Source: Phanerodontia chrysosporium
Taxonomy: Eukaryota > Basidiomycota > Agaricomycetes > Polyporales > Phanerochaetaceae
Direction of reading: 5' to 3'
Assembly: GCA_001910725.1 (NCBI GenBank)
Contig: MJGA01000001.1
Coordinates: forward strand, 1,364,001-1,428,000
DNA: 64,000 nucleotides
Under the pieces are notes generated by a model. It worked only from the letters and a program-made list of their open reading frames with translations, was not told where the DNA came from and did no database searches. A program made the translations under genes and the position numbers. This document shows positions 1 through 11,765 of this stretch, piece by piece. The stretch's first letter is position 1; each line of letters begins with the position of its first letter.

Positions 1-1415
1 TAAACCCACCCGTCAACAATTTGACCGTCTTCGAGTGCAAGGTCGGTTAAGTTTCACCGAAGTCTCTAGACTGTCTGTGTACTGAGATAATTGAACCAGT
101 ACGAGATAGACTCTCTTTGTGGGTTTCTTAAGCTGTCTAGATCGTACTATCAAGCCACCAATGACTCATCGATCATGAACGATAACTGTAGGCAAGATCT
201 TTCGCACAATCCTCATCGGTCTAAGTATTATTGTAGGGCATGCTGCCATTGGACAGATCTTCCGTGTCATCAACGAGCAGTCCCAGCCGACTCTCGACGA
301 TGACTTCAACTTCATCTCGTACTACAATTGGACAGGAGGAAATGGTGCCCTTTCTCCCGCAGTAAACAACGCTGGTAACGGTGAGCCGAAGGGGTACACC
401 GGCTTGGTGGGTACCCACCATAGGCCATCTGACGACCTGAGCACGTTCGGTAAGTATCTCGGCTTACACCCTGCGTCGCAAAGCTAACCACATGTAGCAT
501 TCCTCGTCCCTGCAAACGCGATGTTGAGTGTTGAACTGGGTCACCTCGCCGATATCTTGGACTCTGCTAAGCAGGCGCATAATGTTAGCGTGGCTGCTCG
601 AGAGTGGAGCGCTAGAATCAGTGCTGCTATCTGGAACACTACTGTGAGCGGTCTTGTTCAATCGAGCGAGGCGTTCACTGATTCAGGTATGAACAGGTCG
701 TAGATAATATCTTCGCGTATGAGACGAACGGTCTTGGATCGAGATACGTTATGGACGATGCGAACGTGCCGGTCAGTGGCTTCGAAATCTCACCTCGATG
801 GTGTCAAAACTCATAAATTCGATGGTTGCAGTCCCTGCTATCGTTGCCCTACCTAGGATTCCTGAACAAAACACATCCTGCCTACGTTGCAACGCGGAAG
901 TTGCTTCTGTCCCGTAACAACCCTTATTACGCCCAAGGAAAGACATTCCGCGGGATTGGGTACGTCTACAGATAGCAGAAGCGCTACTACGGTTGGGTAT
1001 TGACCTAGCTGTGCAGTGGACCTCATGTCGATGTCTGGAACCCCTGGTAAGTAACTTGCATGAATGCTGCTTTCGCCTGCCCTGACGTGCAAACGCGTGT
1101 CAGGCCCATGTCGCAGATTTCTGCCATCTTCGGCACCGACGACGACCAAGAGATTCTGTCGTCGCTGTATCTTATAGCCAACGTAAGGGCTGCTGCGCCT
1201 CACTGCCTCCTCGGCATTCACTGACCATGGCTGCGCAGAACACGAACGGCTTGGGGCTCATCCACGAGTCTATCGATATTTACAACACCACTTCTTACAC
1301 GCGGCCATGGTTCGCCTGGGCGAATAGCTACTTCGCAGAGATGCTTCTCGACCTTGCGCAGCGCAAGCCGCAGCTCATTTTCCACGATGGCCGGAGTTAC
1401 GTCCCCGGTCAATAG
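1..1415 (+). CDS. GH125 exo-alpha-1,6-mannosidase (Mug157-type), 5' partial
   Basis: The 3' part of a gene entering from the left edge; about 325 C-terminal residues are present. Family members are exo-alpha-1,6-mannosidases, and fungal copies are called Mug157 after an S. pombe meiotic gene. Inferred exons: <1-41, 100-187, 237-449, 498-643, 697-771, 832-959, 1017-1046, 1104-1182, 1239-1415; all phases close and the stop is TAG at 1413-1415. Joined exons give family hallmarks: FECKYEIDSL, NDNWHAAIGQIF, a YNW segment, GSRYVMDDANVPSLLSLPY, GPHVDVWNPWPMSQI, and the C-terminal TNGLGLIHESI followed by TRPWFAWANSYF. The start codon and any signal or membrane anchor lie outside the window. Seen: exons and motifs. 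Known: the family's activity. Inferred: that this copy is active and acts on alpha-mannan or N-glycans. Confidence 0.9.
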
Positions 1416-1779
1416 CGACAATACTGATGTGTACATATGGACGCGTTGGGCGTCCAACAGTTTTCATGTGCCACTGCTGTTACAGTTACCTCGGGATGTG
1501 CATATCGTTCTGAATGTAAACTAACACCGCTTTGTCCTTTGCTACACACACACGTCTCCGCCCTGCCCATCCGCCAAAACCAAGGCTGTAATGTCTCGGC
1601 ACAGTGTGTCTGCTGCGGCGACAGATGACGCCAGTTAGCCGGATTGGGATGTGGATAGGCGATCTATGGAAACTTTGTTGGTCTTGACACAAGTTGGCGT
1701 TTCTGCCGTACAAGGCTGCGGCGCCCTGCTCTGCCGCGTTCCTCTCCTCTTTCCCATACCTCCACCATCGTCGTGAACG
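1416..1779. other. intergenic region, GH125 / C2 protein
   Basis: No supported gene. It holds the GH125 3' flank and the promoter and leader of the C2-domain gene. Short ORFs on both strands have no recognisable sequence. I see no clear TATA box. Confidence 0.5.
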
Positions 1780-4329
1780 ATGAACTTGAAGTCTGCCTGG
1801 CACCCTAGCCCTGGAGCTTTTGGGACGCTCGTCGTCGTCATACTGAAAGCGGTGTGTGTACTGTCCTCTCCATTGGCCCTATGCGGCGCGTCCTCACGCT
1901 CTCTGCCACCACACAGAGGAACCTCCCCAACAAACGACACATAGGAAAGCAGGATCCGTATTGCCTCGTCACATTCAACGGTCAGAAGAACCGTACACGC
2001 GCGATTAAGCGTGGCGGCCAGCATCCCGAATGGGACGAGGAGTTCCGTTATGAGCTCTATGAGGACGACACTACAGAACAGGTTGCGCCGCCAGGTCCCA
2101 ATGGTACGCCCCCGCCTCCGCCGCCCAAGAAGAAGGGCCCGATGAAGATCAAGGGTGGGAAGTTCCTCGATATCGCCTGTTATGCTGAGGACCTGCGCGA
2201 GCCTGACTTCATTGGAGAGACTAAAGTCGACCTGACTGAGGTTCTAACCAAGGGGGAAACTGATGGTGTGTGCCATGTCTGTGCATGTTTGCCTGCCGGC
2301 CTGACATTTGCCCAGAGTGGTTTACTCTCATGAACAAGGACAAGTATTGCGGCGAGGTTTACCTCGAGCTCACCTTCTGGTCCAACGTGCGTCATCAGCA
2401 ACTTACACCTCGAATGATCTGTAACCACCCATTTAGGAACCTGAGCCAGAGACCAAGAAAAAGAAGGCGAAGGCCGACAAGCACTACGGAGGTCCTGGCC
2501 AGTTCACGCCAGCAGATGACTCTGGTCCATCTCGTGACACGATCCGCCCTGGGGCATCAGCATCTCACCTGGCCACCGCAAACTCTCTGTATGACATAGC
2601 TAGACGTGAAGCTGTGCCGCCTTCTTTGAGACCGTCTAGCTCACTCGCAAAGGTCGACCTCTACAAAGCGCCTTATGAGACGAACCGCTCGCACCACAGC
2701 ATTTCCTCCATGGACTCTGTGACAAATGACTTTGGGCAGCTGAGCATGCAATCAAACCCTTCAAACAGAAGGACGAGCATGCCGGTAAGCCACATGTCCT
2801 CTTCCTTCGACATTAGCTCACCTGCTATGCAGCCAGTGCCTAGTGGATTCCAGTCACGTCAATCAACAATGTCCTCATCGTCATCGCTGCATCTAGATCC
2901 ATCTCAGTCCGCGTTCAGCAATGACGCGTACGCGTATTCCACGCAGAATCAATACCGTTCAATCACACCAAACCCCACGGGATACCAGGCTTTCCCAACT
3001 CAACCCGCCCAGCCACCTATGTACAATCCTCCATACGAAACTACCCCCCGCCCCAGTACTGTCATGCCAGGTTACGTGCGTCAAGCGAGGCGAAGCCTTC
3101 CGCCCGCTACTTCTGGGTTTGTTCCAATCCCCTCTTCCTCTGGGTTCGCTCCTATAGGACAGCAAAACACCGGCTATTACCCTCCCGTTCCGGCAACGCC
3201 AGCCCCAGTGCAGAGCCATGCTCCTCCACCTCCACCCAGACACACGCCACATCCCAGCTTATACAACGCTCACCCATCGCCGGCTGGACCTGTACCGACG
3301 CCCGCTCCATCCAACTTCTCAACTGTCTCTCAACAATACCCTTCATCATCTGGATTTACTCCATCGGGCTCATATCACGCTATACCCACACAACAACCAT
3401 ACGGATACCAGTACCCAGATCCAGCCCAACAGCAGCAATATGCTCAACCGCATCCCCTACCGCCTCCGCCGTCTCATACCAATGGCCAACATCCACCTCT
3501 TCCGCACTCGCCAACACCTCCCACAATGCCTCCACATACCCAGTCTGCCCCGCCCGACCACAACACTGGCTATGATCAGTCCGTTTATGCGAACGTGCCC
3601 CCGCCCCCGCCTATTCCGAACACACAATCCCCAGCGAGAACGCATGGGTCTAGACCACTGCCGATACCCGGTCAGAGTCAAGTTCGGAGGCGACATTCGA
3701 CCATCGGAATGCACCAGCAAGCTGTTGCCAGTCACGTAACCGGGGCTCAGCCAGGAAGTGCGTACAGCGCATACAACCATGTACCGCCTCCTCCACCGTT
3801 GCCATCCAGCTTCTCGACCTCGTCCGTCCACGCTCCGGCTCGACAGCAGCCGCCTCCACCTCCTCAGTCCGCGAATGGGACACCAGTAGCCTATCCGCCT
3901 CCTCACCAGCAGTTGCAGTCTGTTCCGGGCCCGCCGCCTTTGCCACCGCCACGGGCCCCGTCTCGCGCGCAGCCTCAGCCGCCTCAGCAGCCTCCATATC
4001 AGCCTCCCCCTTCTCGGCGGCAGAGTTTTAGTCACACAGCCCCAGTATACACGCACCAGACAGGTCAGAATGCCCCGCCGCAACCACCGCCTCAGCAGCA
4101 GCAACAGCAACAGCAGTCGTGGTACCAACACGTTCCGCCGCCTCCTGCTTCCTACGGCACGGGCCCGACAAGCCATACCATGGCTCTAGCGCAATCGGGC
4201 TTCCACTCCTCGCCTCATGCATCTCCGACACAACCCCCATACCCGGGACCTTTACCTGTCCCGCCTCAGGTGCCTGCTAGCCAGTCCCACCACGGTTATG
4301 CCATCGCGAACGGAGGAGGTTGGCAGTGA
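1780..4329 (+). CDS. Inn1/Fic1-like C2-domain protein with proline-rich tail
   Basis: Predicted 794 residues from exons 1780-1851, 1917-2265, 2316-2386 and 2437-4329, with all phases closed. Residues about 12-145 form a C2 domain: FGTLVVVILKA, NLPNKRHIGKQDPYCLV, then HPEWDEEFRYEL, FIGETKVDLTEVL, and CGEVYLELTFW as last strand. A short proline loop interrupts it. The remaining about 640 residues are Pro/Gln/Ser-rich with many PxxP and poly-Pro stretches and a short poly-Gln near 4090-4115. One N-terminal C2 domain plus a PxxP tail is the layout of yeast Inn1 and S. pombe Fic1, which sit at the division ring and bind SH3 proteins such as Hof1/Cdc15 and Cyk3. A role in septum formation is inference from layout; the tail is too low in complexity for homology. 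The start was chosen because the first exon supplies the first C2 strand. Confidence 0.8.
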
Positions 4330-4514
4330 CGTCTATTGTCCAATATTTGAACGTGCATCCCATTATTTAAGCCATCGTATCGTATTCTATGGACTCCTAT
4401 CCCAGCATACGCTAAAGACCCTGTTATCCGAACGAGTGTAATTGCCTCATGCAAGATGTCTAAACGGACTCACATGTTGCAGTATTATATACCGCTAGAT
4501 GACAATGTGTTTTA
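4330..4514. other. convergent 3' flanks
   Basis: A short spacer between two genes pointing at each other (C2 protein on + and small membrane protein on -). No further element is recognised. Confidence 0.4.
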
Positions 4515-5029
4515 TTACTGCGCCGCCGTCTCCTGCTCGTGTGTAGCTGCCTCCGCCATCTCGCGCATTCGTGCGTCCTTCCACTGTGCGATGGCCGTCT
4601 CGGTCGGGACGAGGCCCTGCCTCGTGAGCTCAAGCCGCGCCTGCTTACGGATCGCGCCTTCACGTAGCCGCTCCTCTTGCTCGAGTTTCTGCAGAGCGCG
4701 CTCCGCGTACGTTACAAGTCCAAATATGCCGGCTTCAGGAGCAGATTCGAGATGCAGTCAGTGAATGGTGCTATCGCACAGGAAGGGGCGTACTGACAGC
4801 ACGTCACCAAGAAGCCCTTGAACGCGAGTGTCTGCCGCCTTGAATCCGGTAAGAGGTTGAGTAAAGCGTGCGCGCGGAGGACTCACCGGAAGAAGGGCGA
4901 TGTGTGGTGTCCGAGGATGGCGAGTCCCAGACCGAGCGCGGTGAACTTCGCAGCACCCTCGATGCCTGCGGAAACCTGGACCTCGTACGCGTGCTGGACA
5001 CTCGCGGCGCGCTGGCGTTGTCTGTCCAT
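4515..5029 (-). CDS. small two-span membrane protein, possibly Rcf2/HIG1-related
   Basis: Predicted 133 residues from exons 5029-4887, 4838-4798 and 4732-4515; phases close and the stop is TAA at 4515. Near the N-terminus is SAGIEGAAKF followed by a hydrophobic span (FTALGLGLAILG), a short basic turn (FFRRQ) and a second span (FKGFLVTCSGIFGLVTYA). A charged, helical C-terminus rich in Glu, Arg and Gln follows. An 'IEGA' motif ahead of two spans recalls the N-terminal half of yeast Rcf2, a respiratory supercomplex factor, but this is a weak, remembered resemblance and not a family call. An extra 5' exon cannot be excluded: an ATG near 5150 lies in good coding context but I found no in-phase junction to it. 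Confidence 0.6.
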
Positions 5030-5349
5030 CCTAGTTACAGAGACAGGACCAGGGGCGGAAGGGGTATGAGGAAAAGAGGGAAGAAGGCTGCAAAGCACCC
5101 TGACGGCCAGCAACAATTCGGATTGGTCGCTGGGCGCCTGTCACGTCTGCCATGTCCGAGGCCGGACGCGGCGGGTCGCGGCTGTCGCCGGATGTACGCT
5201 TTTGGAAGGTGCTCTGGAATACAAAGTTTTTCGCTCGGAAGACCACGGGTCGAGATAAGAGAGGGACATTCGCAGAAGTACGCGGGCATGTCATTGCGTC
5301 CGAGTATACCCGTACATGCTATCACCAGAGTCCCCAAGAGTACAAGCTG

Positions 5350-8300
5350 CTATTGGCTGGCCACCTCGGCAGGGTCGATGAACTTTACCTGGAAATCGTC
5401 CGAACAGGCTACGAGCCCTTCTCCGCGGAAGGCAACTTGCATGGTGCGACGACCGGGGAAGTAATTCACCTGAAAGCATCCAAATTTAATCTCGCTGAAA
5501 CCTCGCAGAAGGAAAGCATTTACAGTGCTAAGCGGTTTGTCTGACTTCCGGATGTCCCATAGGCGGACATTGCCCTCGCGGTCGCCGCACGCGAAGATAA
5601 AGTTGTTGATGTCACCTAGGAGCAGGGTCTCAGGCTGTGTTATGATGGTGGGTGACCCTAGAAGCTACCTTTCGCGTGTCTGCCTAGTAAGAGTTCCGTG
5701 TCGAATCCAAAGCGCTGCACTGGTCTCTCAGGGACCAGGCGGTAGTCGCGAATTTCAAACTGAAGCTCGCGATGCGCGACCTTTGTCCACTTCAGCTTCA
5801 GACCCTAGCTGCCGAAAAGGGTCCGCTTACCTCCAGCAGGACGCTGTATGGCAGGCCCGCGTCATGCAGGTGATACACAGGATTTGACACCTTGAACGCG
5901 TTCACGACGCGCTCCGACGCGAGCTCGTACACGTTGACGCGACAGTCCGCGCCGGCCGTCACGAGCTTCCGACTGACGTCGCGCACGGGCAGAAGCGTGT
6001 GCACGCATGAGGTATGCCGGATCGCCAGCTCGCGTGCGGTCGCTTTTGAGACGTTTTCCGGGACCTCCCAGAGGTGAACGCGATGGTCGTATCCACCCGT
6101 CGCAAACATGCCCGGCTGCAGCATCGCGCAAATAGCACTGGCTGCGGCATTGCTCGAGGTCTTGTCCGCTGGTCGGTCTAGGAAGATTGGGGAGACCACC
6201 TATAGAGATTGAAATTCATGATCCATTGAGGCATGTGCAGGATTATTACCTTGTTCGGCCCACGAATGCACACTAACGAGAGCTGCTTGTGCCCTCGGTC
6301 ATGCGCTAGGATAGCGTATGTCTTGTCGTCTACTGTCTGCAGTAGGCACGCATCGTCTACAATATCGCCAGTGTGATCACTGGCTTCGACAAGAGTCCTG
6401 CGCCTCCTAGAAACATTCAGTCCGCGTTTCTCGACGTGGCCGAAGGGGTGACTAACCGGTGTTCCCAGGAAACTAGCTCGACGGCGCCACGCATTGACAC
6501 CGCAATCAGCCCACGTGACGCACCGGTAAGGAGCCTTCGGGGTTTGTCATGAGTGTTCTTGGCGCTGCGCAACGAGATCACGTCCTGCTCAAGCTCGTCG
6601 ACTTCCGAGACCTGGCTAGAGTCATCGTCTGGGGAGACAGCATCCCACCCTGGCTGACCATCCAGGGAAGCGGTGGGGTCTTGCATGGTTGGACAAGGAG
6701 GCGGCACATGAGTGTTTGAAGGGTCCGCAACGCCAGCAGAATCTGGTTGTGGAGTATTCTCTGGGGATGCTGGTGGCTCTCGAGAGGCTGGCAGGACAAC
6801 TCCAGGGTTGACGAGCAGTTTCGACGTGCATTTCAGATCCTTGATCTCGTAGTCACGGCCAAGCGTAAAGGTGCCAGAGGTAGCAGAGAGACATCTCGAC
6901 GTCACAACGTGTACAGGTTGCGTATCAGCTGGGGAGGAATCGGAAGGGGGAGAGGCACCGTGACGTTGTGGCTCGATGGGTCTATGCGAGCCGTTACGGG
7001 CTATGGTCGAGACGACCGACATAGCGGGCTCCTGGTGTGGATCGTCGTCGCTTGAGAGGGTCAGATCAATCACTTCGGCCTGGTGCACCTTCCCTCGCGG
7101 AGCGGTAGTAGACTGTAAGACTGGAGTCAACGGGGGGTGCGGTGGCGCCGGCGCCATGTCGGCTGTTGCATGTCTGATTACTGGTACTGCCTGCGTCGAA
7201 CTCTGCTCTGTCGCCGGTGATGGCAGAGTCTTATGCCAAGGAGCAACCGCACATTTGACGGAGGGTGCATGCGTCGAACGGGGTATCCGGTTGTATGCAT
7301 CGGCACTTTGGTCTTGCAGGAGCTTGCTTGAAGTTGCCTGCGGAGCATCCTCCTCTTTCACGGTCGGTTTGCCATCTGAGTGGTAAATCACTCGAAGTAT
7401 GGACTTTAGGAGCGCATATACATACCATGAGCTGTCGTAGCAGGCTTCGAAAGGCTATCACGGTTCGCGGGATACGTCTGTGCAAATCACTGGTCAACTT
7501 GCAGAGCCGAAGAAGACGAAGATAGAGCATACATATGCATGTTCGATCTTCCTGTATGGAGGAGAGTGGAATGGCTTCTGCTCGTCCACGGGTAGTACGG
7601 CACTTGGCCCTCCACAGGCGGTTTGGGCGCCATCCGGGGTGGAAGTCGTGGAAACCGAAGGCCCACATCCCGGTAATGGATAATAAAATAGCTTGACTTG
7701 ATTGCGTCCGTAGAATTGGTGGCTTATAATATTGATGCCACGTTCGACAGCTATGCGGTAAATGTTGTCGCGCACCCACTGTTCTCGATTATAACGGCAA
7801 TAAGGAGAGCCCTCGTGGCAATTGTCCGGAAGGTCTAGAATGAGTTCTTGCCTTTTGGGACCAGACGGTCGGTGAAAAAAGTTCCGATACTGTGGTTTAT
7901 CATGCAAAGCGTTTTCTGCCGCACGAAATACCTTGTGCGGTGGTCCATGTGCGTCGGTATTTATGGAATGTTCCCGTTTATGGGTAAATGGGTGTCTCTC
8001 ATGTTTGAAAGCACCACCAGAAACTGGAACGAAGTCTGTGAGTTACCTTCTCGGAATATATCATGACGTTCTTACATCTAGTGGAAGTGATACTGTATGA
8101 ATATGAGCTATCGTGTCGGGATGACGAGGAAGTTGAAGCGTGAGAGTGGTGAGGGGTACGTGGTGGGTTTGTATACGTTGCAGAAGGGCTGGAGCCTCTT
8201 CCCGTATACCCGTTGGCGTAATTGCCTCTTCCTCGTGGCGCAAAGCCTCTGGTATGTCCTCTAGGAGCGCCTCTAGGTCGTGATGTCCGAACGAGTGGGA

Positions 8301-8361
8301 CGTTCGTATTCCCCTTGCGGCTCAAGCGTAGCTCATTTGGCTGAACATCTTCTGACGGCAT
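5350..8361 (-). CDS. WD40-repeat protein with disordered N-terminus and SUMO-interaction-like motif
   Basis: Predicted 874 residues from nine exons: 8361-8076, 8035-7533, 7477-7426, 7375-6457, 6406-6250, 6199-5831, 5795-5669, 5615-5524, 5469-5350. Phases close throughout; the 5796-5830 intron is unusually short and its acceptor could sit six bases later. The N-terminus is Arg/Gly-rich (RPRGAPRGHTRGFAPRGRG), followed by a compact domain around FFHRPSGPKRQELILDL. Near residues 380-391 is VIDLTLSSDDD, a good SUMO-interaction-type motif. The C-terminal half carries WD blades: GGYDHRVHLWEV, TAGADCRVNVYEL, ACGDREGNVRLWDI and a last blade ending FQVKFIDP. It is head to head with a related gene starting at 8579. 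I do not recognise a named orthologue; a nuclear or chromatin scaffold role is only a guess. Confidence 0.8.
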
Positions 8362-8578
8362 CTTTGGACGGCGTTGGCGGGGAGAAATGGCGCAGAATAT
8401 CAGGGTGCTCTTGAGGGTCGTGTGGGATGGGACATGCTTTGCAGGAGTCGACGAATGTAAACACTGACGCGCCAAGTCGGCGGCGCATCACTGGATAAGC
8501 GCCGATGACCAGGACTCCCGAAATGGAGACGGTCCACGTTCGTTCAACATCATTCTTTCACCGCTCTCAACTTGTCCT
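8362..8578. promoter_or_regulatory. divergent promoter of the WD40 gene pair
   Basis: A 217-base interval between the two inferred ATG codons, so both promoters must lie here or in the first exons. I see no TATA box or other named element. Confidence 0.5.
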
Positions 8579-11500
8579 ATGTTCTTCTTTGGCCCCGAAA
8601 ACAGAGAGACGAAACCAGGGAGCCTGGAATACACTTCAGTCTCAGCTCCGGATACATCATATGCCAGGACCGTGCTGGCCCGAGGCCCGAGGCTCCTCGC
8701 CAGCGGTCAAGCCGCGGAGAGACTCATCTGCGATACGACCACCCTAACCGAAAGCGAAATCACGAACAGAGTACGAAATGCCGTTCTTGAGCTTGCTGCT
8801 CAGGCAAAAGGGTGGCACTGCCTCCCAAGTGCTTGTAAGTCGCCGAGGTTCTGTCGCCCTTACGAGCCTGACCTGAGCCGTGCGAAAAGCGCTGACGGGA
8901 TTGTCATAGACTGGTAAGAAATTGGTGGCGAAAGAAGAGTATAATAACACAGGTTTCTAGGGTTTACGACAGATCTGTCAAACAGGAAGATAGTGACTCC
9001 ATTCTCCGCGGAGTCGTGTGAGTGGTTCGCGAATCCAAGCCGCTATAATGTGTTGAGGCAGTGGTTCTTCTGCAAAGACCAGTGCTGAAGGATGAAATGC
9101 ACTCTTCACGAGATCGCAGTGTTTATTTTCCAGCCGTGGACAGACTCACTGGCAGTGCCGTCGATGATAATCTCGTCACGACAGGCACGTCTTCATCTCA
9201 TCGCGAATCCCACATAATCTCCTCGTCCCGGCAGGTATCCGAACCAGTGACGGGAAATATACCAACCGCTCCATATCGCAGATGTGTATCCGAAAACACA
9301 TTTACGGGGCGAAGGCGACGCAGGTCTAGTTGTGGAGGGCAATTTACTCTCACAAACCTCGCGCATGGCACTGCAGCCAGTGAAGTGAGAACATCTCTGC
9401 AACGATCTGGCATACCAGAAAATGGGTGAGTAGTCAGACCGGTATGTTGATTATCACCACTGAATTTTGGGACTGTCACAGAATCACGGAAGTGCGAATC
9501 AGAGCAAGCCCAGTTGGAACCATTGCCATTGTGCATGTGGCCGACGGATACGATGCTGCATCACTTGAACAAATGGTTCGTCGAGGAAATTCTGGCATTC
9601 AGCCGCGTGGTACCTCTCGAACGCCTGTCATCGTAGATTTGGTATCCGACAAGACCGACGCCGAACCAGATGCTGCTGTGATGTGCGCAGCACCCGACAT
9701 GCATGTCAGGTCCGTAGAGGAGGCCGAGGATCGGTTAGCCGAGATGAAAGAAACGAAGCCCGTGGACTGCACCGTGTCGCCGGCATTGAGCTACCTAACG
9801 CTCGAAGAACACAGAAGTGAGGACGATGATCCCAACGACGTTGGGGTTGACGCAGATCTCGCCCACGGCCAGGTCAGGGAACATACGTTGTCTCCGTATA
9901 GCCGCTTCCTAGCCCTTCACTCGAGCGACCAAGAATCGGGAGAAGACTTGCCTCATGAGAACACCAACTTCGGGCATGCGGCTACTATCGAACACGACGA
10001 AGACGCCACCGAACGTTTGCTCCATGGCCAGATAACCGCAGTCAGGAGCTTTCTCCAGGATGCATCCAACAAGGAGCGTCAGTACATGGAGCTACTGTCT
10101 AGCCACGCCTCGTCTGCTGCTGGACCGAGCGATCGTTCCCTCAGGGCAGATGACTCCGATAGTGACTCGGACACGCATACTGGACAGCAGCCTAACTGGA
10201 AGCGCCATGACCGAAATGCGAAGCGCCACGCCGCACGCAGAAGGAAAGGCGACTCCAATGGCCACTCTGGCGCCGCTGTCCCGAAACCTACCACAGATGC
10301 TTCGCCCTCAATTGACAGCGGAAGCGTGTCTGTGACGCTGCCCAAGCCTGACCATGCCAAGGGTCGCCGGCTGGTGGTACCCGCAGACCCCAGCCTGCCC
10401 ATTGCGGCAGTCTACATGCGTGGCGACTGTCAGTTTATCCACCAGGAGACACGGTACGTGCGCATGTACTTAGCCGTGCACGTTTCTAATACACTAGGAC
10501 CGCAGCAAGCACATCGCGCGATTCTCGCTACCTGCCCAAAAAGCGCGTCGTGACATCGTGCCACGCCACGTCGTCGATGCCGTATCGTTGGATGAAGACA
10601 CGGCTGTCATTGGCTACGACAAGGGATCCTGTCAAGTCTCATGTCTGCTGCTCAACGCTGATGTAAGCCATGTGCGAGCCGCCAGCGCTAGCGCCCTCTG
10701 ACATGCTTGCGTCCAGCGCCCTCGCCACGTCGACCTCACGCACCGAGGCCACACGACCGTCGTCGAGCATCACACGGGTACCTCGTCCCCCAACCCTGGC
10801 ATCTCCGCGCTGGCGGCGATGCCCGCGGACGGGCGCAGCCGGCGGTTCCTGTCAGGCGGGGGCGACGGCATCGTGCGGCTCTGGACCCTGTCGGGCGAGG
10901 GGCACGATGGCCTGCAGGCAGGGTCTGCGCCGCTGGAGCTCTCGCCGCGGCAGCCGGTGCGGGGCCTCGCATTCCGTGCGTCGGACGGCGCCGTGCTCGT
11001 GGGACACGCGCGCCACGTCTCGGTCGCGCCGCTCGAGGCCCCTACGCGCGCGACGCCGGCGCTGCTGTCCGCCGCGCCGCTGCAAGTGCACGTCCATCCG
11101 CAGAACCCGCGCGTGGTGCTGATCGAGGTGCGCACACAACACGTAATTCGCCATGCCCGGGTGTGACTGACGTTCGGGTGGGCCACGCCGTGCCGCGTCT
11201 TTTGCCCCCGTTTTCTGCACGCGCAGGTCGATCACCTGGACCGCCAGGTGCAAATCTTCGACGTCCGCAGCGCAAACCTTGACAGGAGGCCGGTGATGGA
11301 GTTCGGACACAGGGCTGCGCCATCGATGGCCCTGCGAAGCACATCTATCGCAGGGGATCGACCAGCCACGCCCTGTTTGCGCGCGGTTACGGAGACGGGA
11401 CGCTCTGCGTATGGGATTTTCGGAACACGTCCGTACGTCCGTTTCCTCATGTTTCTCATATGCCTGCGTCTACAACGGTCCTTACGCCGGTCTCTCCACC

Positions 11501-11622
11501 AGAGCGTCACACTGAAGACCCGGACCAGGGAAGATCCCATCGTTCATGCGGTCTTACACAAGGACCAGGTGATCGCGTACGGCGCGTACAGGGTCAACTT
11601 CTGGAGTCTTGCAGATTTCTAG
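8579..11622 (+). CDS. WD40-repeat protein, paralogue of the divergent neighbour; one apparent frameshift
   Basis: About 867 residues from exons 8579-8913, 8961-9017, 9078-9425, 9482-10457, 10498-10662, 10717-11127, 11227-11432 and 11518-11622. All phases close except inside the seventh exon. There the frame must move by one base near 11327-11331, between FGHRAAPSMA and KHIYRRGSTSHALFARGYG; one extra C in the CCC run restores WD40 sequence. The protein has an alpha-helical N-terminus, a SIM-like PVIVDLVSD at about residues 295-303, a long acidic/Ser-rich linker, then WD blades: SGGGDGIVRLWTL, VQIFDVR, GYGDGTLCVWDFR, YRVNFWSL. Length, order of parts and C-terminal blades match the divergent neighbour, so I infer an old inverted duplication. 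The exact start is uncertain, as the frame is open upstream. Function unknown. Confidence 0.72.
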
Positions 11623-11765
11623 AGATCTAACAAGCATGTCTTTCGGCCAAACTATGTTACTAGATAGGGATATAATTCCAGATAGGGGTATGATAGTACA
11701 GACAGAGGAACGCTGCATACAATGAGGCGAGAGGACACAGCAATGAGCAGAGCGGCGCTAACAAC

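Noticed and set aside
3457..4176. 239-codon ORF on the minus strand within the C2-protein gene
   Set aside because: Arg-rich shadow of the proline-rich coding strand.
8914..8960. Possible additional intron at GTAAGT near 8837 in the second WD40 gene
   Set aside because: Removing it breaks the phase with the next exon; the frame is open without it.
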